A stretch of 64,000 bases of DNA from Pseudarthrobacter sp. W1I19 (lineage in GTDB: Bacteria > Actinomycetota > Actinomycetes > Actinomycetales > Micrococcaceae). Below are positions 17,598-27,682 of the stretch, piece after piece. The stretch lies in assembly GCF_030817835.1 (NCBI RefSeq), contig NZ_JAUSZR010000001.1:3038001-3102000 (forward strand). Reading direction: 5' to 3'. Under the pieces are notes generated by a model, which worked only from the letters and a program-made list of their open reading frames with translations, had not been told where the DNA came from and made no database searches. The position numbers and the translations under genes are program-made. Position 1 is the stretch's first letter, and every line of letters begins with the position of its first letter.

Positions 17598-18398
17598 ATG
17601 AGTTCGATCGTCACGGGCGAAGCAGTGGTACTGGAATTGCGTCCCGCCTCCTTCGCGGCCCGCGCCCTGGGCCTGCTCCTGGACATGGCGTTGAGCATCG
17701 CGTTGCTCGTGGTGATCTTGATGGGGATATCGGCCGCCGGTGACGACCTGGACGAGGCCGCCCAGCGGGCATTGGTCCTTGCCGGCGTGGTCTTTTGCCT
17801 GGTGATCGTTCCAGTGGCCATCGAGACCTTGAGCCGCGGGCTCTCCCTGGGCAAACTTGCAGCGGGCCTGCGGGTGGTCAGGGAGGACGGCGGGGCCATC
17901 CGCTTCCGCCACGCCCTCATCCGCGGCCTGACCGGATTCCTTGAAATCTATTTGACCTTCGGCGGCCTGGCCATTGCCGTGGCCCTCTTTAACGAGAGGT
18001 CACGCCGGCTGGGCGACCTGATGGCCGGGACATATGCCATCCGGAGCCGGGTCCCGGTGGAACGGTCCGCGCCGGTGTTCGTTCCGCCCCGGTTGACGGC
18101 CTGGGCGGCCACGGCGGATATCGGCAGGCTCCCGGATGCCACGGCGCGGCGGGCATCGCAATTCACCCGGCAGGCAGGCCGTATGGCGCCGTTCTCCAGG
18201 GCCGGGATGGCTGAGTCGATTGCCACAGAACTCGCGGCCCACGTGGCCCCTCCCCCGCCCGCGGGAACCAGCGCTGAAGACTACCTTGCCGCCGTCGTTG
18301 CCGAACGGCGGACCAGGGAATTGGCGAGGCTGGGCAAGGCACGACGACGGAGCGCTGAGACGGGCGCGAGGCTGCAGCGGCTGCCCTTCAGCAGTTAG
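17598..18398 (+). CDS. RDD family membrane protein
   Basis: A 266-residue protein. The RDD domain fills the first 140 residues: RPASFAARALGLLLD opens the first membrane helix with the conserved Arg/Asp, two further helices follow, and RRLGDLMAGTYAIR closes it. The C-terminal 110 residues are hydrophilic and Ala/Arg-rich. Start ATG 17598 has GGGGA upstream. It is divergent from the SpoIIM-family gene, which from memory mirrors Rv3695/Rv3694c of M. tuberculosis. No function can be assigned. Confidence 0.86.
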   Translation: MSSIVTGEAVVLELRPASFAARALGLLLDMALSIALLVVILMGISAAGDDLDEAAQRALVLAGVVFCLVIVPVAIETLSRGLSLGKLAAGLRVVREDGGAIRFRHALIRGLTGFLEIYLTFGGLAIAVALFNERSRRLGDLMAGTYAIRSRVPVERSAPVFVPPRLTAWAATADIGRLPDATARRASQFTRQAGRMAPFSRAGMAESIATELAAHVAPPPPAGTSAEDYLAAVVAERRTRELARLGKARRRSAETGARLQRLPFSS

Positions 18399-18414
18399 CC
18401 GCTGCAGCCCGGCG

Positions 18415-19653
18415 CTAGTTGTTGTATTCGCCCCAGGGGATGTTCCAGTCGCCGAAGCCGTCCGTATGGGCCGCGTAGTCACCCTCGGTGTTGATAATCT
18501 GGACCACGTCGCCGGTGCCCATGTTGTCGAAGACCCAGGCAGCGCCGTCGGGAGCGAAACCGATGCAGCCATGCGAGACGTTGGTGTTGCCGATGAAGGG
18601 GAACGCGGACGGCAGGGCCTGGTGGATGTAGGCCCCGCTGAGTGTAAGCCGGATGGTGTATTCGACATCCACGTCACCGTAATAGGCGGGGTCATCGGGC
18701 TTCAATCCGATGCTTGAGGCCCGGAAGTGGTCATAGCGCTTCTTCTCCATCAGCACGCCATACCCCCGTGCAGACGGGAAGCGCTTGTCGCCCATGCTGA
18801 CCGGCAGCGTCTTGACCACCTGGTCGTTGACGCTCAGCGTGAAGGTATGGGCGGCAGCGTCCGCCACAGCCACCTTTTTGTCGCCAATGGCAACATTCAC
18901 TTTTTTGTTAAAGTTGGCGATCTGGCCGTTGCCCAGGTCCACGCCGAAGAGCTTCATGTCCATGGTGATGGTGGAGTTTGCGGCCCAGAAGTTTTCGGCC
19001 CGGTACCGGACCATGGTGTCGCTGTACCAGTGGAAGGCGCCCGCCTGGCCGGCACTGCTGGAGATGGTGATGGCCTTCTCCACGGCGTCGCGGTTTATGA
19101 CAGGTTCGCTGAAGGTGATCTGCAGGGGCTGCCCCACACCCACCTTCATGCCATCCAGGGGGTAGATCGCGGCGTCGGCTTCATGGGTACTGGAGACGGT
19201 GCTGAACGTCTGGGTGGTGCTTGTCTCACGTCCGGCGCTGTCCTTGACCACGTAGGTGTAGCTGTAGTCCGTGTTGAACTTCAATGCTCCGGCTGCGGTC
19301 CAGCCGGTGCCCCCGGCGTCGATGCTGCCTTCGACGGTCTCCCCTGAGGTGCTGGTGAGGGTGACTCGTTCGATGGTGCCGTTGGCCACCTTCAGTGACA
19401 CCGGGGCGGCAGGGTTCACCTGCTTGGCACCGTTGGCCGGCGCGGCGTCCAGTTTCACGGGAGCGATGACCGGCAACGCGACGCCGGGAGACGTCCTGAC
19501 GGCGGAGCCTGCCTCGGATTCAATGGCACCGCGGGCGATTCCCGGCGCCACCGCGGAGAACACGCCCCCGACAGCGGCGAGGAGGCACACGGCTGCCACC
19601 ACAAGAATCTTCTTGGTTCTGCCCGGACGGCGGGGCTTGACTTCAGGCTCCAT
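18415..19653 (-). CDS. L,D-transpeptidase with Ig-like domains (Ldt_Mt2-like)
   Basis: A cell-wall enzyme forming 3-3 crosslinks between peptidoglycan stems. The 412-residue protein has a basic N-terminus and one membrane anchor (about 14-38). Two Ig-like modules follow; the second contains YPLDGMKVGVGQPLQITFSE, a hallmark of actinobacterial Ldts. A YkuD catalytic domain has the active-site S360-H361-G362-C363 in NVSHGCIGF and an upstream His in YIHQALPS. ATG 19653 lies 6 nt after TAGGAT (leaderless). It lies downstream of, and is separated by a terminator from, ahcY. Confidence 0.94.
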   Translation of the reverse strand: MEPEVKPRRPGRTKKILVVAAVCLLAAVGGVFSAVAPGIARGAIESEAGSAVRTSPGVALPVIAPVKLDAAPANGAKQVNPAAPVSLKVANGTIERVTLTSTSGETVEGSIDAGGTGWTAAGALKFNTDYSYTYVVKDSAGRETSTTQTFSTVSSTHEADAAIYPLDGMKVGVGQPLQITFSEPVINRDAVEKAITISSSAGQAGAFHWYSDTMVRYRAENFWAANSTITMDMKLFGVDLGNGQIANFNKKVNVAIGDKKVAVADAAAHTFTLSVNDQVVKTLPVSMGDKRFPSARGYGVLMEKKRYDHFRASSIGLKPDDPAYYGDVDVEYTIRLTLSGAYIHQALPSAFPFIGNTNVSHGCIGFAPDGAAWVFDNMGTGDVVQIINTEGDYAAHTDGFGDWNIPWGEYNN

Positions 19654-19659
19654 ATTTTG

Positions 19660-19665
19660 ATCCTA
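19660..19665 (-). promoter_or_regulatory. -10 element for leaderless L,D-transpeptidase gene
   Basis: TAGGAT (minus strand) ends 6 nt before ATG 19653, just past the ahcY terminator. Confidence 0.6.
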
Positions 19666-19681
19666 GGTGCAAAAAGTAACA

Positions 19682-19706
19682 GCCCGGGTGCCGTTGGCAC
19701 CCGGGC
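19682..19706 (-). terminator. Intrinsic terminator downstream of ahcY
   Basis: GCCCGGGTGCC / GGCACCCGGGC, 11-bp arms with a 3-nt loop, followed on the minus strand by TGTTACTTTTTG. Confidence 0.85.
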
Positions 19707-19716
19707 GCTTTACTTC

Positions 19717-21195
<1,479 letters not shown>

Positions 21196-21298
21196 GGGTG
21201 AATCCTTTACTTGGACCGGCGATGGCCGGTGCGGGGTCCGGGAGCGGCACCTGGGCGCCAGTGGCCGGGTGGGCCTGTGGTTCGAAAGGGATGTGGGG

Positions 21299-21535
21299 CT
21301 ACCCTGCCGGCGGCGCAGCAGTGGTGGCGTCGTGCTGGTCTGAACCGGCAGAGGCGGCGGCTGCCAGCAGTTCGGGCGGAAGCAGGAGCGGAATCCCGTC
21401 CTCGATGGCGTACCGGGGCTTAACGCCGGACTCGTCCCCGGCGGTTGCGACAAGCTCCTCGCCCTCCTGCACCAACAGCGAACCTGTCACGGGGCAACGC
21501 AGGACGGACAGCAGTTCAGGACTGATCTTTGGCAT
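21299..21535 (-). CDS. Trm112 family protein
   Basis: A 78-residue protein matching the UPF0434/Trm112 family, with [15 protein letters not shown] at the N-terminus and [14 protein letters not shown] in the middle. Eukaryotic Trm112 is a zinc-ribbon activator of several methyltransferases; the bacterial role is poorly known. Only one Cys of a zinc-ribbon pattern is seen here. The ATG has GGGAG about 9 nt upstream. Its place between DUF3499 and ahcY, which clears the methylation by-product, fits a methylation link, but that is inference. Confidence 0.85.
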   Translation of the reverse strand: MPKISPELLSVLRCPVTGSLLVQEGEELVATAGDESGVKPRYAIEDGIPLLLPPELLAAAASAGSDQHDATTAAPPAG

Positions 21536-21612
21536 TGGTACATGCTCCCTGACGGGCGCGCTGGCGCCGGTAGCGGACGGAATTGCAGCTTCCAGCGTAC
21601 CGCCAGATGCGG

Positions 21613-22002
21613 TCAGGACGGTTCCCGGAGGACGCGCAGGTGGCCGCGCCGGGTACCTTCCGCTCCAGCCGGAGCTTCGAGCGCTGAATGTGGCCCGCGC
21701 TTGGCTGTGGCCGGTTGCGGCTGGGCCGGCAAGGCAGCGGCGTCCCGCACCGCGTTAGCCAAGGCCAGCAGGTCATCGGGGCCCGGCTGCTGCGGAGTGG
21801 TGGGCATGGCGAGCCGGAGGACTTCCCAGCCCCGGGGAACGGTGAGGGAGCCTGCGTGCTGCTCGCACAGATCGTAACAATGGGGTTCAGCATAGGTGGC
21901 CAGCGGACCAAGGACTGCAGTGGAGTCGGCATAGACGTACGTCAGGGTAGCCACCGCTGACTGGCGGCATGCAGATCTTGAACACTGACGGATAGCTCCC
22001 AC
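21613..22002 (-). CDS. DUF3499 family putative zinc-binding protein
   Basis: A 129-residue actinobacteria-specific protein of unknown function. The N-terminus RQCSRSACRQSAVATLTYVY and the following EPHCYDLCEQHAG carry two Cys pairs (CX4C and CX3C), which suggests a zinc ribbon. YADSTAVLGPLATYAEPH is the family core, and the C-terminus is Pro/Ala-rich and variable. Start GTG 22002 is chosen because a TAGTCT -10 lies 8 nt upstream; longer readings to 22131 are not supported. It is divergent from the zincin-like gene, the same pairing as Rv3258c/Rv3259. Confidence 0.87.
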   Translation of the reverse strand: MGAIRQCSRSACRQSAVATLTYVYADSTAVLGPLATYAEPHCYDLCEQHAGSLTVPRGWEVLRLAMPTTPQQPGPDDLLALANAVRDAAALPAQPQPATAKRGPHSALEAPAGAEGTRRGHLRVLREPS

Positions 22003-22010
22003 GACATCCC

Positions 22011-22016
22011 AGACTA
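22011..22016 (-). promoter_or_regulatory. -10 element for DUF3499 gene
   Basis: TAGTCT (minus strand) ends 8 nt before GTG 22002. Confidence 0.5.
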
Positions 22017-22109
22017 CTCGCTGTCCAGCGCATATCGGCGCATTGCGGCTTCGGGTCGACGCGCCCGTGAAGCCGGGGACAATGTATCGCGTAATTGTTC
22101 GCCCGGGTT

Positions 22110-22115
22110 TACAGT
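22110..22115 (+). promoter_or_regulatory. -10 element for zincin-like gene
   Basis: TACAGT ends 6 nt before ATG 22122, supporting that start as leaderless. Confidence 0.5.
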
Positions 22116-22121
22116 CGATGT

Positions 22122-22634
22122 ATGCAGTCATCGAACCATGAATCAGGTTTTACGGTCCGGTTGGCTGACCCGGATGCCGTTAAGGACCCGGGCACCGGAA
22201 TGCCCGGCAAAAGCTTTATGGCCCGCCGCCGAAACCGGCATGGACGCGGCCTCCGTGGCGAAGTGATGCTCCCCACCCATCCCGGTTACCGCACGCGCTC
22301 TGACCGGTTCGATGACATGGTCCTGGACTCCGCCCAGAGGCTACACGACATCTGGGGCAAGACCCTCGACGGCGTGCGGTTCGGCGTGGATGAGATTCCC
22401 CCGGACCTCGAACAGCTGGCAGCGAATTCGGCCCCGGCACCCATGGGCGCCTACATCCCTGCAACGGACCAGGACGGCCCCATGATCACGGTGTACCGGC
22501 GCGTGGTGGAGCAGGCGTGCGGGGGCGTCGACGACCTCCAGGACCTGGTCCATGACGTGGTGGTGGAACACACGGCTGAAATGCTGGGTGTTGCCCCCGA
22601 AACGCTGGACCCCGTTTACCGGCGCCGGTACTAA
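22122..22634 (+). CDS. Zincin-like metallopeptidase family protein (degenerate active site)
   Basis: A 170-residue protein of the Zincin_1/DUF1025-like family, recognised by FDDMVLDSAQRLHDIWG and GVRFGVDEIPPDLEQ and by its place beside DUF3499 and WhiB. The family normally carries HExxHH near the C-terminus; here the matching stretch reads VVVEHTAEMLG, so both zinc His and the catalytic Glu are shifted or lost and protease activity is doubtful. The start at 22122 is supported by a TACAGT -10 six nt upstream. ATG 22218 (MARRRNRHGRGLRG) is where family similarity begins and remains an alternative. Confidence 0.8.
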   Translation: MQSSNHESGFTVRLADPDAVKDPGTGMPGKSFMARRRNRHGRGLRGEVMLPTHPGYRTRSDRFDDMVLDSAQRLHDIWGKTLDGVRFGVDEIPPDLEQLAANSAPAPMGAYIPATDQDGPMITVYRRVVEQACGGVDDLQDLVHDVVVEHTAEMLGVAPETLDPVYRRRY

Positions 22635-22666
22635 ATGCCGGTACTAAGTGCCGGCTGTAGGCATCG

Positions 22667-24331
22667 TCAGTAGCTGAGGGTCACGGGTACTGTTTCCTGC
22701 CCGGCAGCGGCCGGGAGGAATGCCAGTGACGAGATGTCGTCCCGGCCGTCCTGCTGCAGCAGCAAGGAACCATAGGCAGCGTCCCCTGACGCCGAAACCA
22801 CGTAGCCGACCACGTCCGAATCGTCAGCCTTCTCAGGCACCGTGATGGAAGCTGTTGTTCCACCGGCAATGTCCGCCGTGGCCGGCGCCCTGACTTTGCC
22901 GTCTGCGGTGATGGCCGAATACGTGATGGTGGCCCGGTTCTCCAGGGCGCCAAAGACCAGGGTGCGCTGGCCGCCCGGCGGAACCGGCACCACGTGCTGG
23001 CTGCCCAGCCTGACTCCGGATGCCGCCCAGGCGACATCCAGGGCTTTACTCTCCTGGAGTCCGCGCGTAACCCGCGCAGCGGCCACGAAGGTGACGTCCG
23101 ATGATGCAGCCACGGTGTAGTGGCCGGCCGGGACCCCGGCGAGTGGAATTTCGGTAACCGCACCTGCTTTCGCGGTGATCACGCCGCCGGACGGCAGGGC
23201 CTTTTGGCCGTCCCGCCCGTAGAGCTTGACCTCCACCACGGCGTCGGAGGGGCCGGGTACGGTGAGCTGCAGGGCCGGTCCGGCGTCCTCATATCCGGAC
23301 CTTGCCGTGAGCGAAGCAACCTGGCCCGCATCCTGGATGTCGACGCCGGTCATCACCTGCCGGACAGCCGGCGCTGCACCGGGGGCGATGAAGTCCACAC
23401 CCCCCGGGGTTAGTCCCCGCAGGACGCTCTGCTGGATGACGGCGGCGACCGGGCCGCCGGCGCTGCGGATATGCACGCTCAACTGTGCTTCACCCGGGGC
23501 AAGGCCGGCGAGAACTACAGCCCGTGAAGTACCGGGGGCCACGAGCAGGCCGCGGCTTCCCGGCGCCTGGATCTGTCCGTTGGACCCGAACAGCTCCAGG
23601 CTCACGGTGGCCGGTGTGGAAGAAGCGTTGGTGAGCATCAGCACGGAGGTACGGCCCACCGTGGTACTGGCACCGGCGAGCCATTGGTCGTTGGAGGGCT
23701 GCTGGCAATTGGCGGCTGCCGTCCCCTGCAGGTCGCCGTCGGTTGCCGTGAACTTCATGCCCGCCGCAGCTGAGGCCTTCTGGTTGGTTGAGGCATCGGC
23801 GCTGAGCACACTCACCTGGTTCACCTGCCGCCCTGCAACAACCCCGGCCAGGAGCTCCTGCGGAGCGCCGGCGGCAGCGGACGGGCCGGGCTCTTTGGCA
23901 ATTTCGACGGCGGTCCTGCCGCTGAGTTCCGACAGGCGGCTTGCCGGCAGCACGCCGCCGGCACTGAGGACGGCGCCGGTGACTGAACTGGCAGCAGTCT
24001 CGGACTCGGGACTGAATTGCGGGTCCGTGCCCGCTTCCGTGCCTTCCAGCAGGCGGGCAGGCCCCGGGCAGACCCCCACGCTGGTCCCGGCCGGAACCGC
24101 GGAAACCCCCGCGGGTACGCTGCGGCTGGAGCCGGGCTGCGGAAGGAGGGATCCCGCCGCAACCACTGCTCCCGCACCGGCCATGATGACCGCAGCCGAC
24201 AGCAGCCCGGCCACGAGCGCTTTGCGGCCGCTCCCGGTGCGCTTCACCGGGTCCGGGCTCCCCTCGGTTTCCGCTTCCCCGCCGGCAGGCAGCGCGTACG
24301 GTGCTGCAGGGTGAACAGGGTTGTTATGCAT
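22667..24331 (-). CDS. DUF5719 family protein, secreted or membrane-anchored
   Basis: A 554-residue protein with one membrane helix near residues 40-60 after a short basic cytosolic tail, then a long extracytoplasmic part rich in Ala, Gly, Ser and Val with repeated beta-strand patterns. This fits DUF5719, found beside a large GT2 protein in Micrococcales. ATG 24331 overlaps the end of the upstream glycosyltransferase by 8 nt, so translation is coupled and the two products probably work together. Function is unknown; surface glycopolymer export or modification is an inference from the partner. Confidence 0.8.
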   Translation of the reverse strand: MHNNPVHPAAPYALPAGGEAETEGSPDPVKRTGSGRKALVAGLLSAAVIMAGAGAVVAAGSLLPQPGSSRSVPAGVSAVPAGTSVGVCPGPARLLEGTEAGTDPQFSPESETAASSVTGAVLSAGGVLPASRLSELSGRTAVEIAKEPGPSAAAGAPQELLAGVVAGRQVNQVSVLSADASTNQKASAAAGMKFTATDGDLQGTAAANCQQPSNDQWLAGASTTVGRTSVLMLTNASSTPATVSLELFGSNGQIQAPGSRGLLVAPGTSRAVVLAGLAPGEAQLSVHIRSAGGPVAAVIQQSVLRGLTPGGVDFIAPGAAPAVRQVMTGVDIQDAGQVASLTARSGYEDAGPALQLTVPGPSDAVVEVKLYGRDGQKALPSGGVITAKAGAVTEIPLAGVPAGHYTVAASSDVTFVAAARVTRGLQESKALDVAWAASGVRLGSQHVVPVPPGGQRTLVFGALENRATITYSAITADGKVRAPATADIAGGTTASITVPEKADDSDVVGYVVSASGDAAYGSLLLQQDGRDDISSLAFLPAAAGQETVPVTLSY

Positions 24332-27300
24332 TTTGGCGTTCCTTACGCAACGAGCCTTCATCCCGGGAGAGGCCGGTCCGCTGGCGCCGGGCCGGCATGG
24401 GGATGGCCAGCATCACCGTCAGTCCGATGACGGCGGCCTGGGCGATCCCTGCCCAAAGGGCGGCCGGGTTTTCGTACCGCACTGTCAGGTGGCCCGCCGT
24501 GGGCGGCAGTGTGAAAGCCTGTGACCATCCGGACGTGGTAGCTGTGAGCTTCCGGCCATCCAGCCACGCAGTCCAGCCCGGATCTGCCCGCTCTGCGAGC
24601 ACTGCCAGGCGGCCCTCAGGACCCTCGGGAATTGGGGCATCGACGTCGTCGTGGCCTGAAGGTACCAGGCCAATCGCGGCGCCGTTGCCATCGACAATCC
24701 TCACGCGGTGGGTGATGTCTGCCGGCTGCAGCGCCGGCTGGTTCAGCGGAGCGATGCGCCAGAGCCAGCCGACGTCGGTCTGTCCTACGGCAATAAGCCC
24801 CGGCACGGCGTCCATCCTGCTGGCGGTCAGCTGTGCGGCGGTATCGGCGGCCCGCAGCACCACAAAGCCGGCGCCCAGCTGTTCGAGGTCGGTCCGGGGG
24901 TCCACGCCCTGGCCTGCAACCAGGGTGGCCACCACACGGCGGACTGCGGCGGTGACCTCGTCGTCGTCCCGGACTGTTTCGGAGCCCGGGGCGCCCAGGA
25001 TGTTCCGCGCGGAGGCGATGGCGGAGAGGCTGTCCAGCGTGGTGCCCGCACCCCGCATCAACGAGGCGTCATAGGTGCCGTCGTCGCGGGTGCTGATCAA
25101 CAGCGTGCGGGTCTGTTCGGGCCCGGTCCCCCGATCGATGGCCGTTGCGGGGAGGATACGCCGGCCGGCGGCTTCCACCAGGCGGGGTGTGCCCAGCGGT
25201 GCGCCGGCGCCGGCAGGGTCCTGGGCCGCCACGGCGGACGTTCGAAGAAGGTTTTGCGCGGACCAGGCCGTCATGCCGGCCAAGGGTCCTGCAACAAGGA
25301 GCACCGTGCCCAACGCTGTGGCGGACCGCAGGGTCAGCTTGTGCTTCGTGCCCGTTGCTGCAGCCTTGTCGGCACGGCCAAGGAGCTGTTCCGCCCCCAG
25401 TAGGGCGGCACCCAGAAAGGCAAAGGCCGCGGCAGAAACCGCCGGCCCGGGGAAGGCAGTAACCATGGTGTTGGAATTGATGCCGGCGGCCACGTTGCTG
25501 GCGAGCCATCCACCGGCCAGGGCGATGGTGGCAATAACCCACAGCGACCGGGCAATTCCGGTCCGCTGGCCTGGCAGGCAAAGTCCGGCTACGGCCAGGA
25601 GCAGCACCGGCACGGCCACCAGGAACGCCAGCAGTGATGCCCAGGGCAGGGTGCCGTCGGAGAAGAACGGGAGCCCGGAGAGACCACCGTCGGGGCCGAA
25701 CTCGAGCGGCTGTCCGAGGAGCTGCTGCCACAACGGGGCGGCATCAAAGGCCAGCGGCACGCCGGGGTCTGCCAGTAAGGCCCGGGGCCGGTCGAGCGTG
25801 GAAAGTCCGAAGGGAATGAACAGGGCGGCCGTGGGCAGCAGTGCCCACCAGACGGTGCGCCCGCGGCGTCCAAGGAGGAGCCCGCAGAGCACTACTGCCA
25901 CGGTGGCGGGAATGAGCAGGGAAGGCGCGGAAGCTGTCACCACCGCCATGGCCAGGCCTGCAGCTGCCGCCGCGGTCCAGGACGGCATCCCGTTGATCCC
26001 GGGTTTAACCGGCGGCCTGTCGGCGAAGCGCCGGTCGCCGGGAGCCGGGGCCTCAAAGCGGCCTTGGCCCACGGCTGAGCCGGTAGCCCGCAGCAGGGCG
26101 AGCGCCAGGAGGGGAATCATGATGTGGGCAATGAGGGCCCCTGCCCGGCCCTGGTTCAGTGCCACCTGCAGGGCGGGAGCACCGGCCCAGAAAAGTGCCG
26201 CCACCAGGCGCAGCCGGCGGCGGACCGTCAGTCCGCCGGCAGCAAACCAGGCGGTCAGACCGGACAACGGCGTGGTGAGCAGCAGCAGCCAGGCCATGGC
26301 GGCATTGGCGTCACCGCCACCGAGTACGCCGAGGACCCAGAGGACATAGCCGAAGGGGTCGCCGCGGCCCGGGAGTCCGGCGCCCAGGGAGATCCACCAG
26401 CTGGACGCGTGGTGCCAGATCTCGCCCAGCCCGGCGGAAACGGGGATCAGGGCACCGCCCGATACTGCAGGGGCTCCAAAGAGTCCGGTCAGGCCCAGCA
26501 GCGACGTGACTGAGGCGATGATAACTGCGGCCAGCGCCCCGTTGCCCACCCAGCCGCGTTTACTGGTGGCCAGCGCCGCGAAGTCGTCCGAAGCGTCACC
26601 CGTGGGCTGATGCGCCAGGGGGTCGTGTTCAAGGTGGTCAACTGCAGTGGTGTCCGACCCCAGGGCTTCCATCAGCGAACGCCTGTGGCTCCAGACCTCC
26701 CGCCTCGGTGTCTGGAGCTTGCGGATGACGGAGCGCCTGATCCTGCGTGTCCTCCGGGCGGTCCGCCTGGCCTTGATGACAGCGCGCGGCCTGGCCAGCG
26801 CAGCGAAGGTCGCAACGAGCTGCATGATGCCGTGCCCGGGATCCTTAACGGCAATGCTCAGCACAAATTTGAAGATGCTTCCCAGCAGGGCGGCCACAGC
26901 GTGGACAGGAACCATCCACAGCGGTGCATGCTTCAGGCGCAGATGGACCTGCGCTTTTCGGGCTGCCGCAGCATTCCCCAGCGCATGGGGCCGGTGGGCA
27001 ACGTGGGACATCGTGGCTGCGGGAACTACCACCACCCGGTGTCCGGCCAGCCGGTTCCGCCAGCAGAAGTCAACGTCGTCGCCGCTGCCCGGCAACGCGG
27101 GGTCGAAGCCGCCCAACTGCTCCCAGATGTCCCGGCGGACCAGCATACCCGCCGAGTTCACGGCGAACGTATCCGTGCGGCCGTCGTATTGCCCCTGGTC
27201 CAGTTCATCGGCGTCGATCAGTGTCAGCCGTTCGGCCCAGCGGCTCGTTGACAGGCCGACGTCCACCAGATGGCGTTCGGCGTGCCAATCCAGCTGCTTG

Positions 27301-27653
27301 CAGCCGGCGACAGTGACGGACGGTGCGCGTTCAACAGCGGTGAGAAGCTCAGCCAGGGCTTCCGGGGCGGGCGCGGCATCGTCGTGAAGCAGCCAGATCC
27401 ACTCCGAGGTGCCCGCGCCTGGCTTACCACGCCAGGGCGCGAGCTGGGCGAGGCCCGCGGATACCGCAGCACCCATGCCGCTCTTCCCGCGGTGGCTGAC
27501 AACGTGCGCCACACCCAAGGACTGCTTGAGGAGGACCTCGGAATCGTCGCGGGAACCGGCATCGACTCCGATGACGTAGTCCGCGGGCCGGGTCTGGTCC
27601 GCCAGTGCTGCCAGGGTTCTGGGGAGATAGGCACTGCCGTTGTGGGCAACCAC
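24324..27653 (-). CDS. Large GT2 glycosyltransferase with C-terminal multi-span membrane region
   Basis: An 1109-residue protein. Residues 1-230 form a GT-A family 2 domain with VDAGSRDDSE, WIWLLHDDAAP and a GSGDDVDFCWRNR acceptor motif. After a linker come about a dozen hydrophobic segments (about 230-280 and 370-810), a soluble region and a last helix near the C-terminus. It probably adds sugars to a lipid-linked or surface polymer. The only canonical start (GTG 27653) cuts into the first beta strand of the GT-A fold (TAVVVAHNG); an ATT at 27683 overlapping the whiB stop would restore it. whiB is upstream and DUF5719 is coupled downstream. Confidence 0.85.
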   Translation of the reverse strand: MVAHNGSAYLPRTLAALADQTRPADYVIGVDAGSRDDSEVLLKQSLGVAHVVSHRGKSGMGAAVSAGLAQLAPWRGKPGAGTSEWIWLLHDDAAPAPEALAELLTAVERAPSVTVAGCKQLDWHAERHLVDVGLSTSRWAERLTLIDADELDQGQYDGRTDTFAVNSAGMLVRRDIWEQLGGFDPALPGSGDDVDFCWRNRLAGHRVVVVPAATMSHVAHRPHALGNAAAARKAQVHLRLKHAPLWMVPVHAVAALLGSIFKFVLSIAVKDPGHGIMQLVATFAALARPRAVIKARRTARRTRRIRRSVIRKLQTPRREVWSHRRSLMEALGSDTTAVDHLEHDPLAHQPTGDASDDFAALATSKRGWVGNGALAAVIIASVTSLLGLTGLFGAPAVSGGALIPVSAGLGEIWHHASSWWISLGAGLPGRGDPFGYVLWVLGVLGGGDANAAMAWLLLLTTPLSGLTAWFAAGGLTVRRRLRLVAALFWAGAPALQVALNQGRAGALIAHIMIPLLALALLRATGSAVGQGRFEAPAPGDRRFADRPPVKPGINGMPSWTAAAAAGLAMAVVTASAPSLLIPATVAVVLCGLLLGRRGRTVWWALLPTAALFIPFGLSTLDRPRALLADPGVPLAFDAAPLWQQLLGQPLEFGPDGGLSGLPFFSDGTLPWASLLAFLVAVPVLLLAVAGLCLPGQRTGIARSLWVIATIALAGGWLASNVAAGINSNTMVTAFPGPAVSAAAFAFLGAALLGAEQLLGRADKAAATGTKHKLTLRSATALGTVLLVAGPLAGMTAWSAQNLLRTSAVAAQDPAGAGAPLGTPRLVEAAGRRILPATAIDRGTGPEQTRTLLISTRDDGTYDASLMRGAGTTLDSLSAIASARNILGAPGSETVRDDDEVTAAVRRVVATLVAGQGVDPRTDLEQLGAGFVVLRAADTAAQLTASRMDAVPGLIAVGQTDVGWLWRIAPLNQPALQPADITHRVRIVDGNGAAIGLVPSGHDDVDAPIPEGPEGRLAVLAERADPGWTAWLDGRKLTATTSGWSQAFTLPPTAGHLTVRYENPAALWAGIAQAAVIGLTVMLAIPMPARRQRTGLSRDEGSLRKERQNA

Positions 27654-27682
27654 AACGGCAGTGACGTGGACATCCTGATGAA

